Shown here: one piece after another, positions 51,917 through 60,870 of the stretch
Numbering within the stretch: position 1 is the stretch's first letter
How the letters are laid out: every line of letters begins with the position of its first letter
From: Symbiodinium natans
Taxonomy: Eukaryota > Sar > Dinophyceae > Suessiales > Symbiodiniaceae
Direction of reading: 5' to 3'
NCBI GenBank assembly: GCA_905221605.1
Contig: CAJNDS010002490.1
Coordinates: forward strand, 195,001 to 259,000
Length of the DNA: 64,000 nt
Translations under genes and position numbers: made by a program
Notes under the pieces: model-generated
Seen by the model: only the letters and a program-made list of their open reading frames with translations
Databases searched by the model: none
Told to the model about the DNA's origin: nothing

Positions 51917-52700
51917 TCAGGTGGGGTGTGAGGGTCTATAAACGAAGCCCGAGTTACCTCTAAACCATGCGTTGAAGGGTAAAGTGCCAAATGTTGTGGG
52001 TTTGGGGTTTAATGTTAAGGTCACCTTTATAAACCGGGTGTCAATAGTGGCAACTTTTCCGGCCGGGATTTTTGCCCAAAAGTTTGTTTCATGAACAGTT
52101 TCCATTATGTTAGGCTGCCCCGAACCCTAAACCCCATTTTGAGGGGGGTCGTAATCAAAAAACGGGTGGTAATAGTGGAAACTTTTCCGGGAGAATTTCC
52201 CAAATGTGCTTCCGAGAGTACTCCTCTTTTCACTCGAGGCCGAGACCACACAGCTTCATTTTGCCGATCTCTTGAACCGGCTCCAGGCTCAGAAATCCTG
52301 ATCTTCGTGGCTGACCGAAAAGCATCGATTTCTTCTTAAAATCCTTCTAAAAAACAGCTCCCGAACAAATCCGCCAAGGCTACCCCCCACGAGGCCTCGA
52401 AATCGTAATAATAAAGGGTGACATTAATAAAGTCCGGCGAACGGGGCGATGCCGGTCTGGGACTCTCTTCCATCAGCAAGCCTCTTTGGCTACTTACTGA
52501 CAGCAATCCAGATCCAGCCCAATGTGGGGCAGCCCAGCTTCAATTAGCTTCAATTATTACCACCCCGACCCCTTTCAAAGTTTGTTTGGACCCAGCGCCG
52601 GAACAAATCCGGGGGGGGGGGGTTTATTAAAGCGACCTTAACATTAGTGCTGAAGGGCTGGGTCACGGGTTTTAGGGCCCACGGTTTAGGGTTTAAGGCT
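51917..52700. other. Low-telomere island with diverged internal repeats
   Basis: The word AGTGG[CA]AACTTTTCCGG occurs at about 52045 and 52165, and AATAAAG...GAC[CA]TTA at about 52410 and 52625. Probably a degenerate mobile element; open frames on both strands. Confidence 0.4.
52135..52345 (-). CDS. ORF inside a low-telomere island
   Basis: Minus frame open for about 70 codons: EEIDAFRSATKIRISEPGAG, SRDRQNEAVWSRPRVKRGVL, SPGKVSTITTRF. The last motif recurs as AGKVATIDTRF at 52.0 kb in the same strand, so this is partly repeat. The plus strand is also open. Confidence 0.33.
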
Positions 52701-53039
52701 TGTGCATGGTGTTGCTGTAAGTCTTGCATCATGGGAGGTGGAAGAGGGCATGTACGACACGAAATTAACACTAAAACCAACTTTGCCACAGTCAGCACGA
52801 AAAATCAGAAGCCCGAAGCTGCAAACCCACCTGCCCTGGGCCCAGAACGCACGCAGAATTGCGAATGATTTGGTTTGGGGCGTTTAGGGTTTGGGGGAGG
52901 GGGGGGGGGGGGGGGGTGGGATCCCCTAAATCCTAAACCCTAACCCCTCAACCCTGAACGGGGGAAGGGGGGTTGGGGGTTTAGGGTTTAGGGTTCTGTC
53001 TAACCACCCGTGCGAACCTAAACCCGATAAACTCCGAAA

Positions 53040-53223
53040 CCCTAACCCAGACTTGATAGGTAGGTTCTGAAGTAGGGTCATGCAGTACGACAGCTCGAAT
53101 TCGCGTCCGTTCTTGGGCGCTCATGACTCTACTACGTACGAAGACATCCGATCCTCCATTTAACTGTGGGAAGCTGTAAAGACATAAACATGAACTCTCA
53201 ACAGCAGCTAGACTCTCGACCAT
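53040..53223. other. Exon-like insert, both strands open
   Basis: Minus frame VFVRSRVMSAQERTRIRAVV then LHDPTSEPTYQVW; plus frame MQYDSSNSRPFLGAHDSTTY then EDIRSSI and stop. Confidence 0.36.
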
Positions 53224-53354
53224 CTACCCGTTTGCTCCGGAGGCTCTAACCCTCTGTAACCCAGCACCCTAGTCAAACCCTCTACAGATCCCAAACCCGG
53301 AACCCTAGACTTTAAACACCAAACACCGAACCCTAAACCCCAAACACCAAACCT

Positions 53355-53452
53355 CGGGATGTTCCCCCTTCTACTAACAGTCCGTAATAGGGATCATCTA
53401 ACCTCCTTATTCTACGTCCTATGAGGGACTGTTAGTATAAGGGGGAACATCC
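53355..53452. mobile_element. Family A palindromic element
   Basis: Near-complete arms GGGATGTTCCCCCTT...ACTAACAGTCC and inverse; 98 bp. Lies in the kinase intron after exon 8. Confidence 0.8.
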
Positions 53453-53503
53453 TAACCCTAAACCTAAACCCCAAAACACTACAGAGTCTGCTTTAGAGCC
53501 AGC

Positions 53504-53544
53504 AGGCATTGCCGGGCTTGAGGTCACCGTGCACGATGGGAGGC
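53504..53544 (-). CDS. Kinase exon 8: catalytic loop HGDLKPGN (subdomain VIB)
   Basis: 41 nt encoding PPIVHGDLKPGNA. Asp is the catalytic base; Lys and Asn are conserved. Gly replaces the usual Arg of HRD. Acceptor GAGCAG, donor GC (GCC T|GCTGG). Repeats on the two sides point towards the exon. Confidence 0.92.
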
Positions 53545-53574
53545 CTGCTCGTTGCAAGGGCGTTTGGGGTTGCG

Positions 53575-53800
53575 GTTTAGGGTTTAGGGTTTAGGGTTTA
53601 GGGTTCAGGGTTCAGGGTTCAGGGTTCAGGGTTCAGGGTTTAGGGTTTAGGGTTTAGGGTTTAGGGTTTAGGGTTTAGGGTTTAGGGTTAAGGGTTTAAG
53701 GTTTAGGGTTTAGGGGTTAGGGGCTAGGGTTTAGGGTTAAGGTTTAGGGTTTAGGGTTTAGGGTTTAGGGTTTCAGGGTTTCAGGGTTTAGGGTTGAGGG
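53575..53800. repeat. TTTAGGG/TTCAGGG mixed array
   Basis: A block of TTCAGGG units lies inside canonical TTTAGGG. On the minus strand this is the intron end before the catalytic-loop exon. Confidence 0.95.
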
Positions 53801-53980
53801 CCAAAACCCTAAACCCGAAATTTTTTGGGGGTCTTGGACTCAAAATGTCCATCCCCTCACCCCTGTGATCTTGGTGAGCCCAAACCTAGACAAACGACAA
53901 ACAAGAGCATCACTGGGTTTTAGGGTACAGGGTTTAGGGCTCAAGGTTGACCCTAAGCCCCAAACACCCGGTCGCGACGC

Positions 53981-54056
53981 CTGAGGCTGTGCAAGTACTG
54001 CAGCGCGTGGGCAATGTCCCGGAGCACCGCGGACTTGTACTCATCTTCGACCATGC
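53981..54056 (-). CDS. Kinase exon 7: alpha-E helix (subdomain VIA)
   Basis: 76 nt encoding GMVEDEYKSAVLRDIAHALQ and then YLHSL. Acceptor ACCTCAG, donor GC (CTC AG|GCGTCG). With this GC donor the junction to exon 8 reads YLHSLRPPIVHGDLK, which matches the family spacing; the GT 30 nt downstream does not give a valid join. Confidence 0.9.
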
Positions 54057-54236
54057 CTGAGGTTTAGGGTTTAGGGTTTAGGGTTTAGGGTTTGGGGTTT
54101 AGGGCTTAGGGCTTAGGGTTTAGGGTTTACGGTTTAGGGTTTAGGGCTTGGTCGAGGCGTGAGGGCTTCGGAGACACCGAGGCCCTAAAAAAGGAAAAGC
54201 CCAACAGAGCAGCCTAAGCCCTAAGCCGTATATGAA

Positions 54237-54435
54237 CCCTGTAAACCCGATAAACCCGATAAACCCTATAAACCCTGTAAACCCTATAAACCCCATAAAC
54301 CTGTAAACCCTCTAAACCCTATATAAACCCTACATAAACCCTATATAAACCCCATAAAACCCTATATAAGCCCTATATAAACCCTGTAAACCCTATAAAG
54401 CCTGTAAACCCTATAAACCCTATAAACCCTATAAG
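54237..54435. repeat. CCCTATAAA-type array
   Basis: Degenerate 9-13 bp units of the form CC(C)TATAAAC / CCTGTAAAC. Confidence 0.9.
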
Positions 54436-54530
54436 CCCTGAACCCTAGGCAACTTTCATGCGCAACTTAACTAAGCACCCTAAGCCCTCAACCCTCAACC
54501 CTGCCAAGCCCTCGACCTCAATGATTCAGG

Positions 54531-54748
54531 TGCATGTAGGGGCCCCCTAGATAAACACAAAAGGGTTAAGGGCCCTGAATTGGGTTATCTCTTCAGGTTA
54601 TCCTTCCCTGAACTCAAGGTGGTATAGAAAGGTTGCCCCCTAAACCCTAAACCCTAAACCCTAAACCCTAAACCCTAAACCCTAAACCCTAAACCCTAAA
54701 CCCTGAACCCTACAGTTGGTATAGTAATTGGGCCCCTACTTCTAGGAA
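54531..54748. mobile_element. Family B element split by a CCCTAAA array
   Basis: The element runs in reverse. The array at 54640-54705 sits near one end, and the words GGTATAG and GCCCC(CT) occur on both sides of it, as if the array had entered or arisen within the arm with a local duplication. Confidence 0.68.
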
Positions 54749-54956
54749 TTCAGGGGCAGGTCTGTAGGCTCCCCGCAGTACACTTTCAACTTGCGTCTAG
54801 GCTTTAGGGTTTAGGGTTTAGGGTTTAGGGTTTAGGGTTTAGGGTTTAGGGTTCGGTGCAACCCTAAACCCTAAACCCTAAACCCTAAACCCTCAATTGC
54901 TCAATTCCTCAAATGTGCAGCGCCCGAACACCAGGTTTGGAGTTCGCGTGCAAGGT

Positions 54957-55127
54957 CTACTTGGAGGTTCGTGGTACTCATTCACCACCCTAGCGTTTAG
55001 GGTTTAGGGTTTAGGGTTTAGGTACGTATAACTGTACTTATCACCATTTTAGGGCACTTCAGGGGCTCAGAAGTGGGCTATAAGTACAGCTATAATTGGC
55101 TAATAAGTACCATGAGCCTCCAAGTAG
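54957..55127. mobile_element. Family C element with telomere insert in one arm
   Basis: Ends ACTTGGAGGTTCGTGGTACT and AGTACCATGAGCCTCCAAGT pair; a TTTAGGG run at 54994-55022 interrupts the left arm only. Confidence 0.75.
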
Positions 55128-55334
55128 GCTTCGGGGTTACCCCCAAGTCCTAGTCCCTAGGCTTCCTACAGGATGTAGGGACGGGGTGCCTCATGCTAAG
55201 CCCAATGTTCCACAGAGAACGAACCAACCCTACATCCTTGTGTTTAGGGTTTAGGGTTTAGGGCTAGGGTTTAGGAGTTTCGGGTTTAGGGTTTAGGAGT
55301 TCCGGGTTTAGGGTTTAGGGTAGCCAGCACCATG

Positions 55335-55385
55335 GTCTGCAGCCCCCCCAGGACCATGAATAAGAGCCAGGCACCAGCCCAACCC
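55335..55385. other. Exon-like insert, hydrophobic on minus strand
   Basis: Minus frame AGAWLLFMVLGGLQTMVLAT; plus frame TMVCSPPRTMNKSQ with GC donor. Does not fit the kinase. Confidence 0.25.
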
Positions 55386-55449
55386 ACCCCCAAACTCAAA
55401 ATCCCACGGTTTAAGGTTTAGGGTTTAGGGTTTAGGTTTAGGGTGCAGG

Positions 55450-55566
55450 GGTACATGTAGGGGCCCCCTTACTATACCAACTTTAGTTCAGGGAGTTATA
55501 GCCGGAAAAGTAGCCATTACGGGCTCTTGTCACCCCCATTTCTCGCTAGGGGGCCCCTACATGTAC
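55450..55566. mobile_element. Family B palindromic element
   Basis: Best copy: GTACATGTAGGGGCCCCCTT start and AGGGGGCCCCTACATGTACT end, 117 bp, immediately followed by CCCTAAA. Confidence 0.82.
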
Positions 55567-55567
55567 T

Positions 55568-55661
55568 CCTAAACCCTAAACCCTAAACCCTAAACCCTAA
55601 ACCCTAAACCCTAAACCCTAAACCCTAAACCCTAAACCCTAAACCCTAAACCCTAAACCCA
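55568..55661. repeat. CCCTAAA array
   Basis: About 13 units directly after a family B element, in the intron following kinase exon 6. Confidence 0.96.
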
Positions 55662-55682
55662 CAGTTCATGAGCATTCTGAGC

Positions 55683-55729
55683 CCAAGGGTCCAGAGAGAA
55701 TGAAACGATCCAGCGTCGGCCCCTCCATC
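55683..55729 (-). CDS. Kinase exon 6: hinge and start of C-lobe
   Basis: 47 nt. After splicing it gives EKMMEGPTLDRFILSGPLG, a normal hinge (E-x-M, then G-x-x-L). Acceptor GCCAAG, donor GC (TTG G|GCTCAG). The correct hinge appears only with the phase fixed by the neighbouring exons, which is strong support for the chosen borders. Confidence 0.85.
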
Positions 55730-55858
55730 CTTGGCTGACTTCTGAACCCCTAAACCCTAAACCCTAAACCCTAAACCCTAAACCCTAAACCCTAAACCCT
55801 AAACCCCAAAGCCTAAACCCTAACCCTTAACCCTAAACCCTAAACCCCAAAGCCAAGC
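55730..55858 (-). other. Intron of kinase made almost wholly of telomere-like repeat
   Basis: 129 nt between exons 5 and 6. On the minus strand it starts GCTTGGC, continues as TTTGGGG/TTTAGGG/TTAAGGG units, and ends TTCAGAAGTCAGCCAAG. Removing it restores the EKMMEGPTL hinge. Confidence 0.75.
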
Positions 55859-55923
55859 ATCTTCTCCAAGACCAAGGCAAGCTCGCCGTGGTCGGGGGCG
55901 ACGAAGGCGCCGTAGAAGATCAC
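55859..55923 (-). CDS. Kinase exon 5: beta-4/beta-5 strands up to the hinge
   Basis: 65 nt encoding VIFYGAFVAPDHGELALVLE plus KM. The GAF...LALVLE pattern is typical of subdomains IV-V in TKL kinases. Acceptor CCTTAG, donor GC (AAG AT|GCTTGG). The split codon AT|G is completed by the next exon. Confidence 0.88.
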
Positions 55924-55993
55924 CTAAGGTTGAGGGTTGAGGGTTTAGGGTTTAGGGATTGGGGTTTAGGGTTTAGGGATTGGGGTTTAAGGT

Positions 55994-56212
55994 TTAGGGT
56001 GTTTAGGGTGTTTAGGGTGTTTAGGGTGTTTAGGGTGTTTAGGGTGTTTAGGGTGTTTAGGGTGTTTAGGGTGTTTAGGGTTTTTAGGGTGTTTAGGGTG
56101 TTTAGGGTGTTTAGGGTGTTTAGGGTGTTTAGGGTGTTTAGGGTGTTTAGGGTGTTGAGGGTGTTGAGGGTGTTGAGGGTGTTGAGGGTGTTCAGGGTGT
56201 TGGGTTTAGGGT
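55994..56212. repeat. TTTAGGGTG (9-mer) variant array
   Basis: More than 20 copies of the 9-mer, the last few changed to TTGAGGGTG. Gives FRV... and NTL... repeat ORFs that are artefacts. Confidence 0.97.
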
Positions 56213-56429
56213 ATTCCGACAAGTAGCGGCCCCCTTACTATACTAAATTTAGTTAAGGGAATAGCCTGAAAAGTAAGACTTGTAACCAAATTGACGGCGC
56301 TACTAACCACCGGTGGCTTCTGAGCTAAAGCCTTGGCCAGCGCCTTTCGCTGTGCGGCCCTCTGCATGAACACTGTAGCCTCCGCCACATCACTCTCCAC
56401 ACATCCTTTTCCATTGCCACGCTTCGACA

Positions 56430-57280
56430 TCCTGTCCTGAAAGTACGCACATCATGATGTCATTCAGGGCTGATTTGGCCAATTTGGTGTCCTACGGTTC
56501 CGAGGCATGTTTCTACGGTTCCGGCCACCTTTCCTACGGTTCCGAGGCCTGTTTCTACGGTGCCGGCCCCCTTTCCTGCGGTTCCGAGGGGGGTCTTTTT
56601 TGGGAGGTCTTGGCAAGGCCCGGGCATTACAAATATATCGGCGACCCCTTCACAGCCCCAACATATGAAACCCGAGAACCCCCTTGACAACCCTAAACCC
56701 TCTAAACCCTCTAAACCCTCTAAACCCTCTAAACCCTCTAAAACATCTAAACCCTCTAAACCCTCTAAACCCTGTAAACCCTCTAAACCATGCAGGGTGT
56801 GGTCAGGGTTGTGGGTTTAGGGTTCAGGGTTTCTAGGGTTTTATAGGGGGTTCAGGTTTAGGGTTTAGGGTTGAGGGTTTAGGGTTTAGGGTCTAGGGTC
56901 TAGGGTTCAGGGCTTATCGCCTATGGGGTTCAGGGCTTGGGTCGTTTTCTGGGGCGAGCACTTGGGAGATACTACATGGCACCACTGTACCTAGGTCTGT
57001 ACAATGCGAGTACAGGGATCCTTTGGGATATCCCTAAACCCTGAACCCTAAACCCAGGCTTCAGTCAGGGGATTGGGTCTCAGGCTATTGGGCTTATAGG
57101 TCGTGACCCCTCTCCCCAAAAAAAACACCTAAACCTTAATTCTCTTCGATTTGCCCGTTAGAGGTAGGATCCTTTAATTATCTGTCACCCTAAACCCTGA
57201 ACCCTAAACCCCAAACCCCAAACCCCAAACCCTAAACCCTAAACCCTAGCCCTGAACCCTAAACCCCGTCAGACCCCCGA
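56430..57280. other. Intronic mosaic with two tandem arrays
   Basis: At 56490-56600 a CCTACGGTTCCG(A/C)GG-like unit is repeated about five times; at 56694-56785 there is a CCCTCTAAA 9-mer array. The rest is degenerate repeat. Lies in the kinase intron between exons 4 and 5. Confidence 0.6.
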
Positions 57281-57288
57281 AATGCAGC

Positions 57289-57351
57289 CGGGGTGACAAT
57301 GTTTGGATGCTTCGTGATGCGCAGGAGGCGAAGCTCCTGCTCACAGAAGCT
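57289..57351 (-). CDS. Kinase exon 4: alpha-C helix and HPNIV (subdomains III-IV)
   Basis: 63 nt, exactly 21 codons, encoding SFCEQELRLLRITKHPNIV. The Glu of QELRLL is the expected salt-bridge partner of the VAVK lysine. Acceptor CCCCAG, donor GC (CCG|GCTGC). CCCTAAA-type repeats lie to the left and TTTGGGG/TTTAGGG to the right. Confidence 0.88.
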
Positions 57352-58082
57352 CTGGGGACTCTCCGGGTTTGGGGTTTAGGGTTTAGGGGGTGAAGGGCGT
57401 TAAGGGCTCAAGGGCTTTCATTAAGAGTTTAAAGGGTTAAGGGCTTACGGGTGTAGAGTTTAAAGGTTCAGGCTGCTCCCAACGCCTCATCAAACTTGAA
57501 CATATACATTAGGGTGCTATATACACCCTGTAGGGGATTAGTACTTAATTCCCTCATTCCCTACGAAGAAGCAGCCAGTTAAGGCGATTTTGTTTACGGT
57601 CTAGGGATTTAGGGTTGAGGGTAGCATCCTCAATCGTCCTCAATAGAGGCGACCCCCTGCAGAAGCCGAGAGGGGCCCTTAAACACAAGCCGACCCAACC
57701 CCCCAAAGACCCTGAACTACAAAACCCACCTAAACCCAAGTATGCAAAGTCCTGTAACCCAGGACGCGTGTGGCTCGGCATGCGCTCCTAGATCCGCCTT
57801 TGATGATTTTAGGTTGACTGCGAGGGCTTTTTAGGGGCCCAGCATGGAGAAGGGACATGCTCCATCCTAAACTAAACTGATTCCGAGCGAACTACAACGG
57901 AACGCTCGGCATTGTGGGTGTCGCATCCGCCTTTTTAAACCTAAATCCTGAAACAACAGAACCCGCCTAAACCTTAAACCCGAAACCCTCAGCCCGAAAC
58001 CCTAAACCGCCTTAAATTAACTAAGGCCCAAAAAGCCTTAGACCCTGAAACAACAGAACCCACAGTCCTGCACATAGTCTGC

Positions 58083-58114
58083 GAGCATGGTCATCGCTGC
58101 AGCCCCCTCTTGAT
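58083..58114 (-). CDS. Kinase exon 3: N-terminal part of alpha-C region
   Basis: 32 nt encoding QEGAAAMTML between acceptor GCTCAG and a GC donor. It joins exon 2 (A|AT) and exon 4 (phase 0) in frame and precedes the alpha-C helix at the expected place. It contains no invariant kinase residue, so support is phase, splice sites and position only. Confidence 0.62.
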
Positions 58115-58159
58115 CTGAGCAGCAGGGAGGCATGGGATCTTGAGGCGGGTTGAGGGCAT

Positions 58160-58325
58160 TTAGGGTTTAGGGTTTAGGGTTTAGGGTTTGGGGTTTAGGG
58201 TTAGGGTTTAGGGTTTAGGGTTTAGGGTTTAGGGTTTAGGGTTTAGGGTTTAGGGTTTAGGGTTTAGGGTTTAGGGTTTAGGGTTTAGGGTTTAGGGTTT
58301 AGGGTTTAGGGTTTAGGGTTTAGGG
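58160..58325. repeat. Long TTTAGGG array
   Basis: About 23 units, in the kinase intron between exons 2 and 3; on the minus strand it lies upstream of exon 3. Confidence 0.97.
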
Positions 58326-58786
58326 CTGTGAAGTAGGTGTGTATTGTTAGTAGGCTCAAAAGGATACCCCATGCATGTGTATGTATATATATATATATGT
58401 GAACATACATACATGCTCACCCAGAATACTAATATGAACCCTCCCTTCATGCTCATCGGGGGTTTACAGTCCATTCAGGATTTAAGTCAAAGTGTTGCAG
58501 GGCTTAGATTCGTACGGACAGTCAGAAACAAGTAACAAGGGGCAGCTTTGTATGAAATGAAGGTGCCTACCCCTGCCCATGACTCCAACCCTACTTGCAA
58601 CTATCCATGTGGTGTCAAGTAGGGCTGCACGATCCCTCTTCTTTCGGTTTAGGGCTTAAGGCTTAGGGCTTTTCGGCTTTTAGGCTTTAGGCTTAGGGCT
58701 TAGGGCTTAGGGTTTAGGGTCTAGGGGCTAATCCCTAAACCCTCTTCTTTGGGATTAGGGTTGCCAGGGATATTCTGCGAAGAGGC

Positions 58787-58840
58787 TGTCTTCCGTGCTG
58801 AAGGTCTTGCGCGGAAACTTCACGGCCACTTTGGCACCGC
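58787..58840 (-). CDS. Kinase exon 2: VAVK lysine (subdomain II)
   Basis: 54 nt encoding GGAKVAVKFPRKTFSTED. VAVK carries the ATP-binding lysine. Acceptor GATTAAG, donor GC (GAC A|GCCTC). A longer plus-strand frame here (58749-58958) is a shadow: only the minus frame gives a kinase motif. Confidence 0.85.
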
Positions 58841-59059
58841 CTTAATCGCAAATAAGGGTAGAGAACTGATCGAAGAGTTGCGGACCCTCAGAACTTCGCG
58901 CGAAGGCGCGCGCAGGGCTGGGCACTCTCAAAAGCTCTGTTCTAAGCCCCAAGCATGAACCGCTCTTGCCCTAAACCCTAAACCCTCATCCCTAAACCCA
59001 AACGTCAACTCCCTAAGGGTTTGGGAAGCGCGGAGGCTGAGAAGTGCTCAGGGCCGGGC

Positions 59060-59098
59060 AGAAGGAGCCCTCGTGGACGAGGCCAAAGCCGCCTCGCA
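59060..59098 (-). CDS. Kinase exon 1: glycine-rich loop (subdomain I)
   Basis: 39 nt encoding RGGFGLVHEGSF, the nucleotide-binding loop. Acceptor CTCAAG, donor GC (TTC T|GCCCGG). Joining to the next exon restores the codon TGC and gives GSFCGGAKVAVK, the normal spacing between glycine loop and VAVK lysine. Confidence 0.82.
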
Positions 59099-59227
59099 CT
59101 TGAGGGATTAGGGGTTTAGGGTTCAGGGTCGAGGGCTTGGGGTTTAGGGTTTAAGGTTTAGGGTTTAGGGTTTCGGGTTTAGGGCTAGGGCGTAGGGCCT
59201 AGGAGTTTGAGGGTTTAGGGTTTAGCA

Positions 59228-59338
59228 AAGGGTTATCGGGCCCGAAATTGGCTTATAAGTCTTACTGTTTATGCAATGGCTGCAATGTTTCCCTTAACTA
59301 AGGTTGGTATAGCAAAGGGGCCCGGCCTCTACTTGCAG
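59228..59338. mobile_element. Family B palindromic element, reversed
   Basis: CCCTTAACTAAGGTTGGTAT and GGGGCCCGGCCTCTACTTGC match the family in reverse. Confidence 0.65.
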
Positions 59339-59887
59339 GGGTTTCGGGGTTTGTGCAGGGTTTGAGGAGTTTTGGGGTTTCAGGGGTTTAGGAGGGTTCA
59401 GGGGTTTGAGGGTTTGGGGGCTTGGGAAGGGTTTAGGGCTGCTTCTTAGCAACTTCTAGTGTACAGGCTTGAGGGCTTATAGGCTTTAGGCCTCACTCCG
59501 TATACCCAAACCGCAAAAAATCCTGAAGCCTGTACACCCTTCCGCCTGTCCTTAGTGAGGAAGCAGAGGTTTAGGGCTTGAGGTTGTTGAGGTTCTGGGG
59601 GCCTGAAGCCGTTGGGTCTTGATTCGGTTTTGAGTTTCACAGTGAAGGTTAGCGGGGAACTGAAGGGTGAAGGCTTCACGACTCAAGCTTTAGGGCTACG
59701 AGGTTCTCGTGCTCCCCCCCCTTTTAATCTGGTAGAGAGTAGAAGCGACTGCCGGACCGGCTTTTGGGGCCGGGGATTTTTGTATCTAGGGTTTAGGGGG
59801 CGGGGGAGGAGGGGGGGGGGGGGCGGGATTATCAAGATTCGAGGGTTTAGGGCTTAGGGTTTAGGGTTTAGGGTTGAAGGATTTCGG

Positions 59888-59965
59888 GCAAACTTGCCAA
59901 CCTCATTTCTGAAAACGTCTTGCCTGACCCAAGCAGTCGATGCCTCCGCTGCCCAGGGTCGCAGA
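59888..59965. other. Exon-like insert, both strands open
   Basis: Plus frame GKLANLISENVLPDPSSRCL; minus frame QRRHRLLGSGKTFSEMRLAS. Bracket partly formed by poly-G sequence. Confidence 0.35.
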
Positions 59966-60597
59966 TTGGGGAGGGGGGAGGGGGGGGGGTAAGGGTTTAG
60001 GGTTTAGGGTTTAGGGTTTAGGGTTTAGGGTTTAGGGTTTAGGGTTTAGTGTGTAGGATGTAGGGTTTAGGGTTTAGGGTTTGGGTTTTCGGTTTGGGGG
60101 TGGGGGGGGGGGGGGGGGCCGGGAAAAGGGTGCTCAAGACCCACACCCTTAGCTGGGATTGCAAAACGGCGTTTTGCTAAACCCAAAAGCAACAACAACA
60201 AAGGGACCTCTGGGGGCCACTCTAAAGGGATGAGGGTGTAGGGTTTAGGGCTTAGCGCGTTTCTATTCGGGGGGACAGCTCTGCCAATTGGACGTAGGGT
60301 TTATGGCTGAGTCTTCCAAAGCCCTAGCAGTTTCAGGATGTTTCTACAAGGGCTGAGTGTTCCAACGAACCGACAGTGCTAGTGCTTCGACAAGGATACC
60401 CTAAACCCTAAACCCTAAACCCTAAACCCCAAACCCTAAACCCTAAACCCCAAACTTACGAGGCTCCGCACCTGAAGGGTCTATTGCGGTTTAGGGCTTA
60501 GAGCGGAGCTCAGGGCACCTCGCGCGGTAGGGTGTAGGGTTTTAGGGTTTAGGGTTTAGGGTTTAGGGTTTTAGGGTTTTAGGGCTTTAGGGTTCGC

Positions 60598-60641
60598 CTT
60601 CTTGAGGGAATCGGGGTGAGCAGGGCTGTCAGCCTCTGCGC
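60598..60641 (-). CDS. Candidate short exon
   Basis: Minus frame AEADSPAHPDSLKK from a strong acceptor (TTTTGCAG) to a GC donor (AAG|GCGAAC). Downstream of the 60.9 kb exon on the same strand, so possibly part of the kinase N-terminal region. Confidence 0.45.
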
Positions 60642-60870
60642 CTGCAAAATCCCCCAGAACCCCCTAAACAATACCAGAGACTCGTCCCTACATTTACCCT
60701 TCTAAGGAAGAATGTCTGCCTTTTATGGGGAGGTGCCCTCAACCAAATAGTAGTTTATTAGGGTTTAGGGAGCCCTGAACCCTGAACCCTACACCCTAAA
60801 CCCTAGCCCGAAACCCTAAACCCTTAACCCTAAACCCTGAGCCCTGAACCCTAAACCCTGAACCCCAAGC

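Larger units (their letters stand above)
46649..59098 (-). other. Multi-exon TKL-like serine/threonine protein kinase gene (12 exons assembled by hand)
   Basis: Gene span with the exons listed separately. Read on the minus strand, twelve short exons join in phase with every boundary consistent (747 nt, 248 full codons) and give the protein-kinase subdomains in canonical order: GGFGLV glycine loop, VAVK lysine, alpha-C helix ending HPNIV, hinge EKMMEGPTL, DIAHALQYLHSL, catalytic loop HGDLKPGN, DFGLAR, a long activation segment, TLRWAAPEL, and KADIYSLG. The motif set resembles tyrosine-kinase-like (TKL) Ser/Thr kinases, which phosphorylate proteins in the cytosol or at membranes; the substrate cannot be inferred. 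The HRD arginine is Gly (HGD), so it is a non-RD kinase. The metal- and ATP-binding residues (Lys of VAVK, Glu of the alpha-C helix, Asp of HGD, Asn, Asp of DFG) are all present, so an active enzyme is expected. Ten introns are GC-AG and one GT-AG. Subdomains X-XI and the N-terminus are not placed with certainty. Alternative splicing and skipped exons cannot be excluded. Confidence 0.88.

Noticed and set aside
55888-56226. 112 aa FRV-repeat and 100 aa NTL-repeat ORFs
   Set aside because: The TTTAGGGTG 9-mer array reads without stops; the real coding piece here is the minus-strand hinge exon at its left edge.
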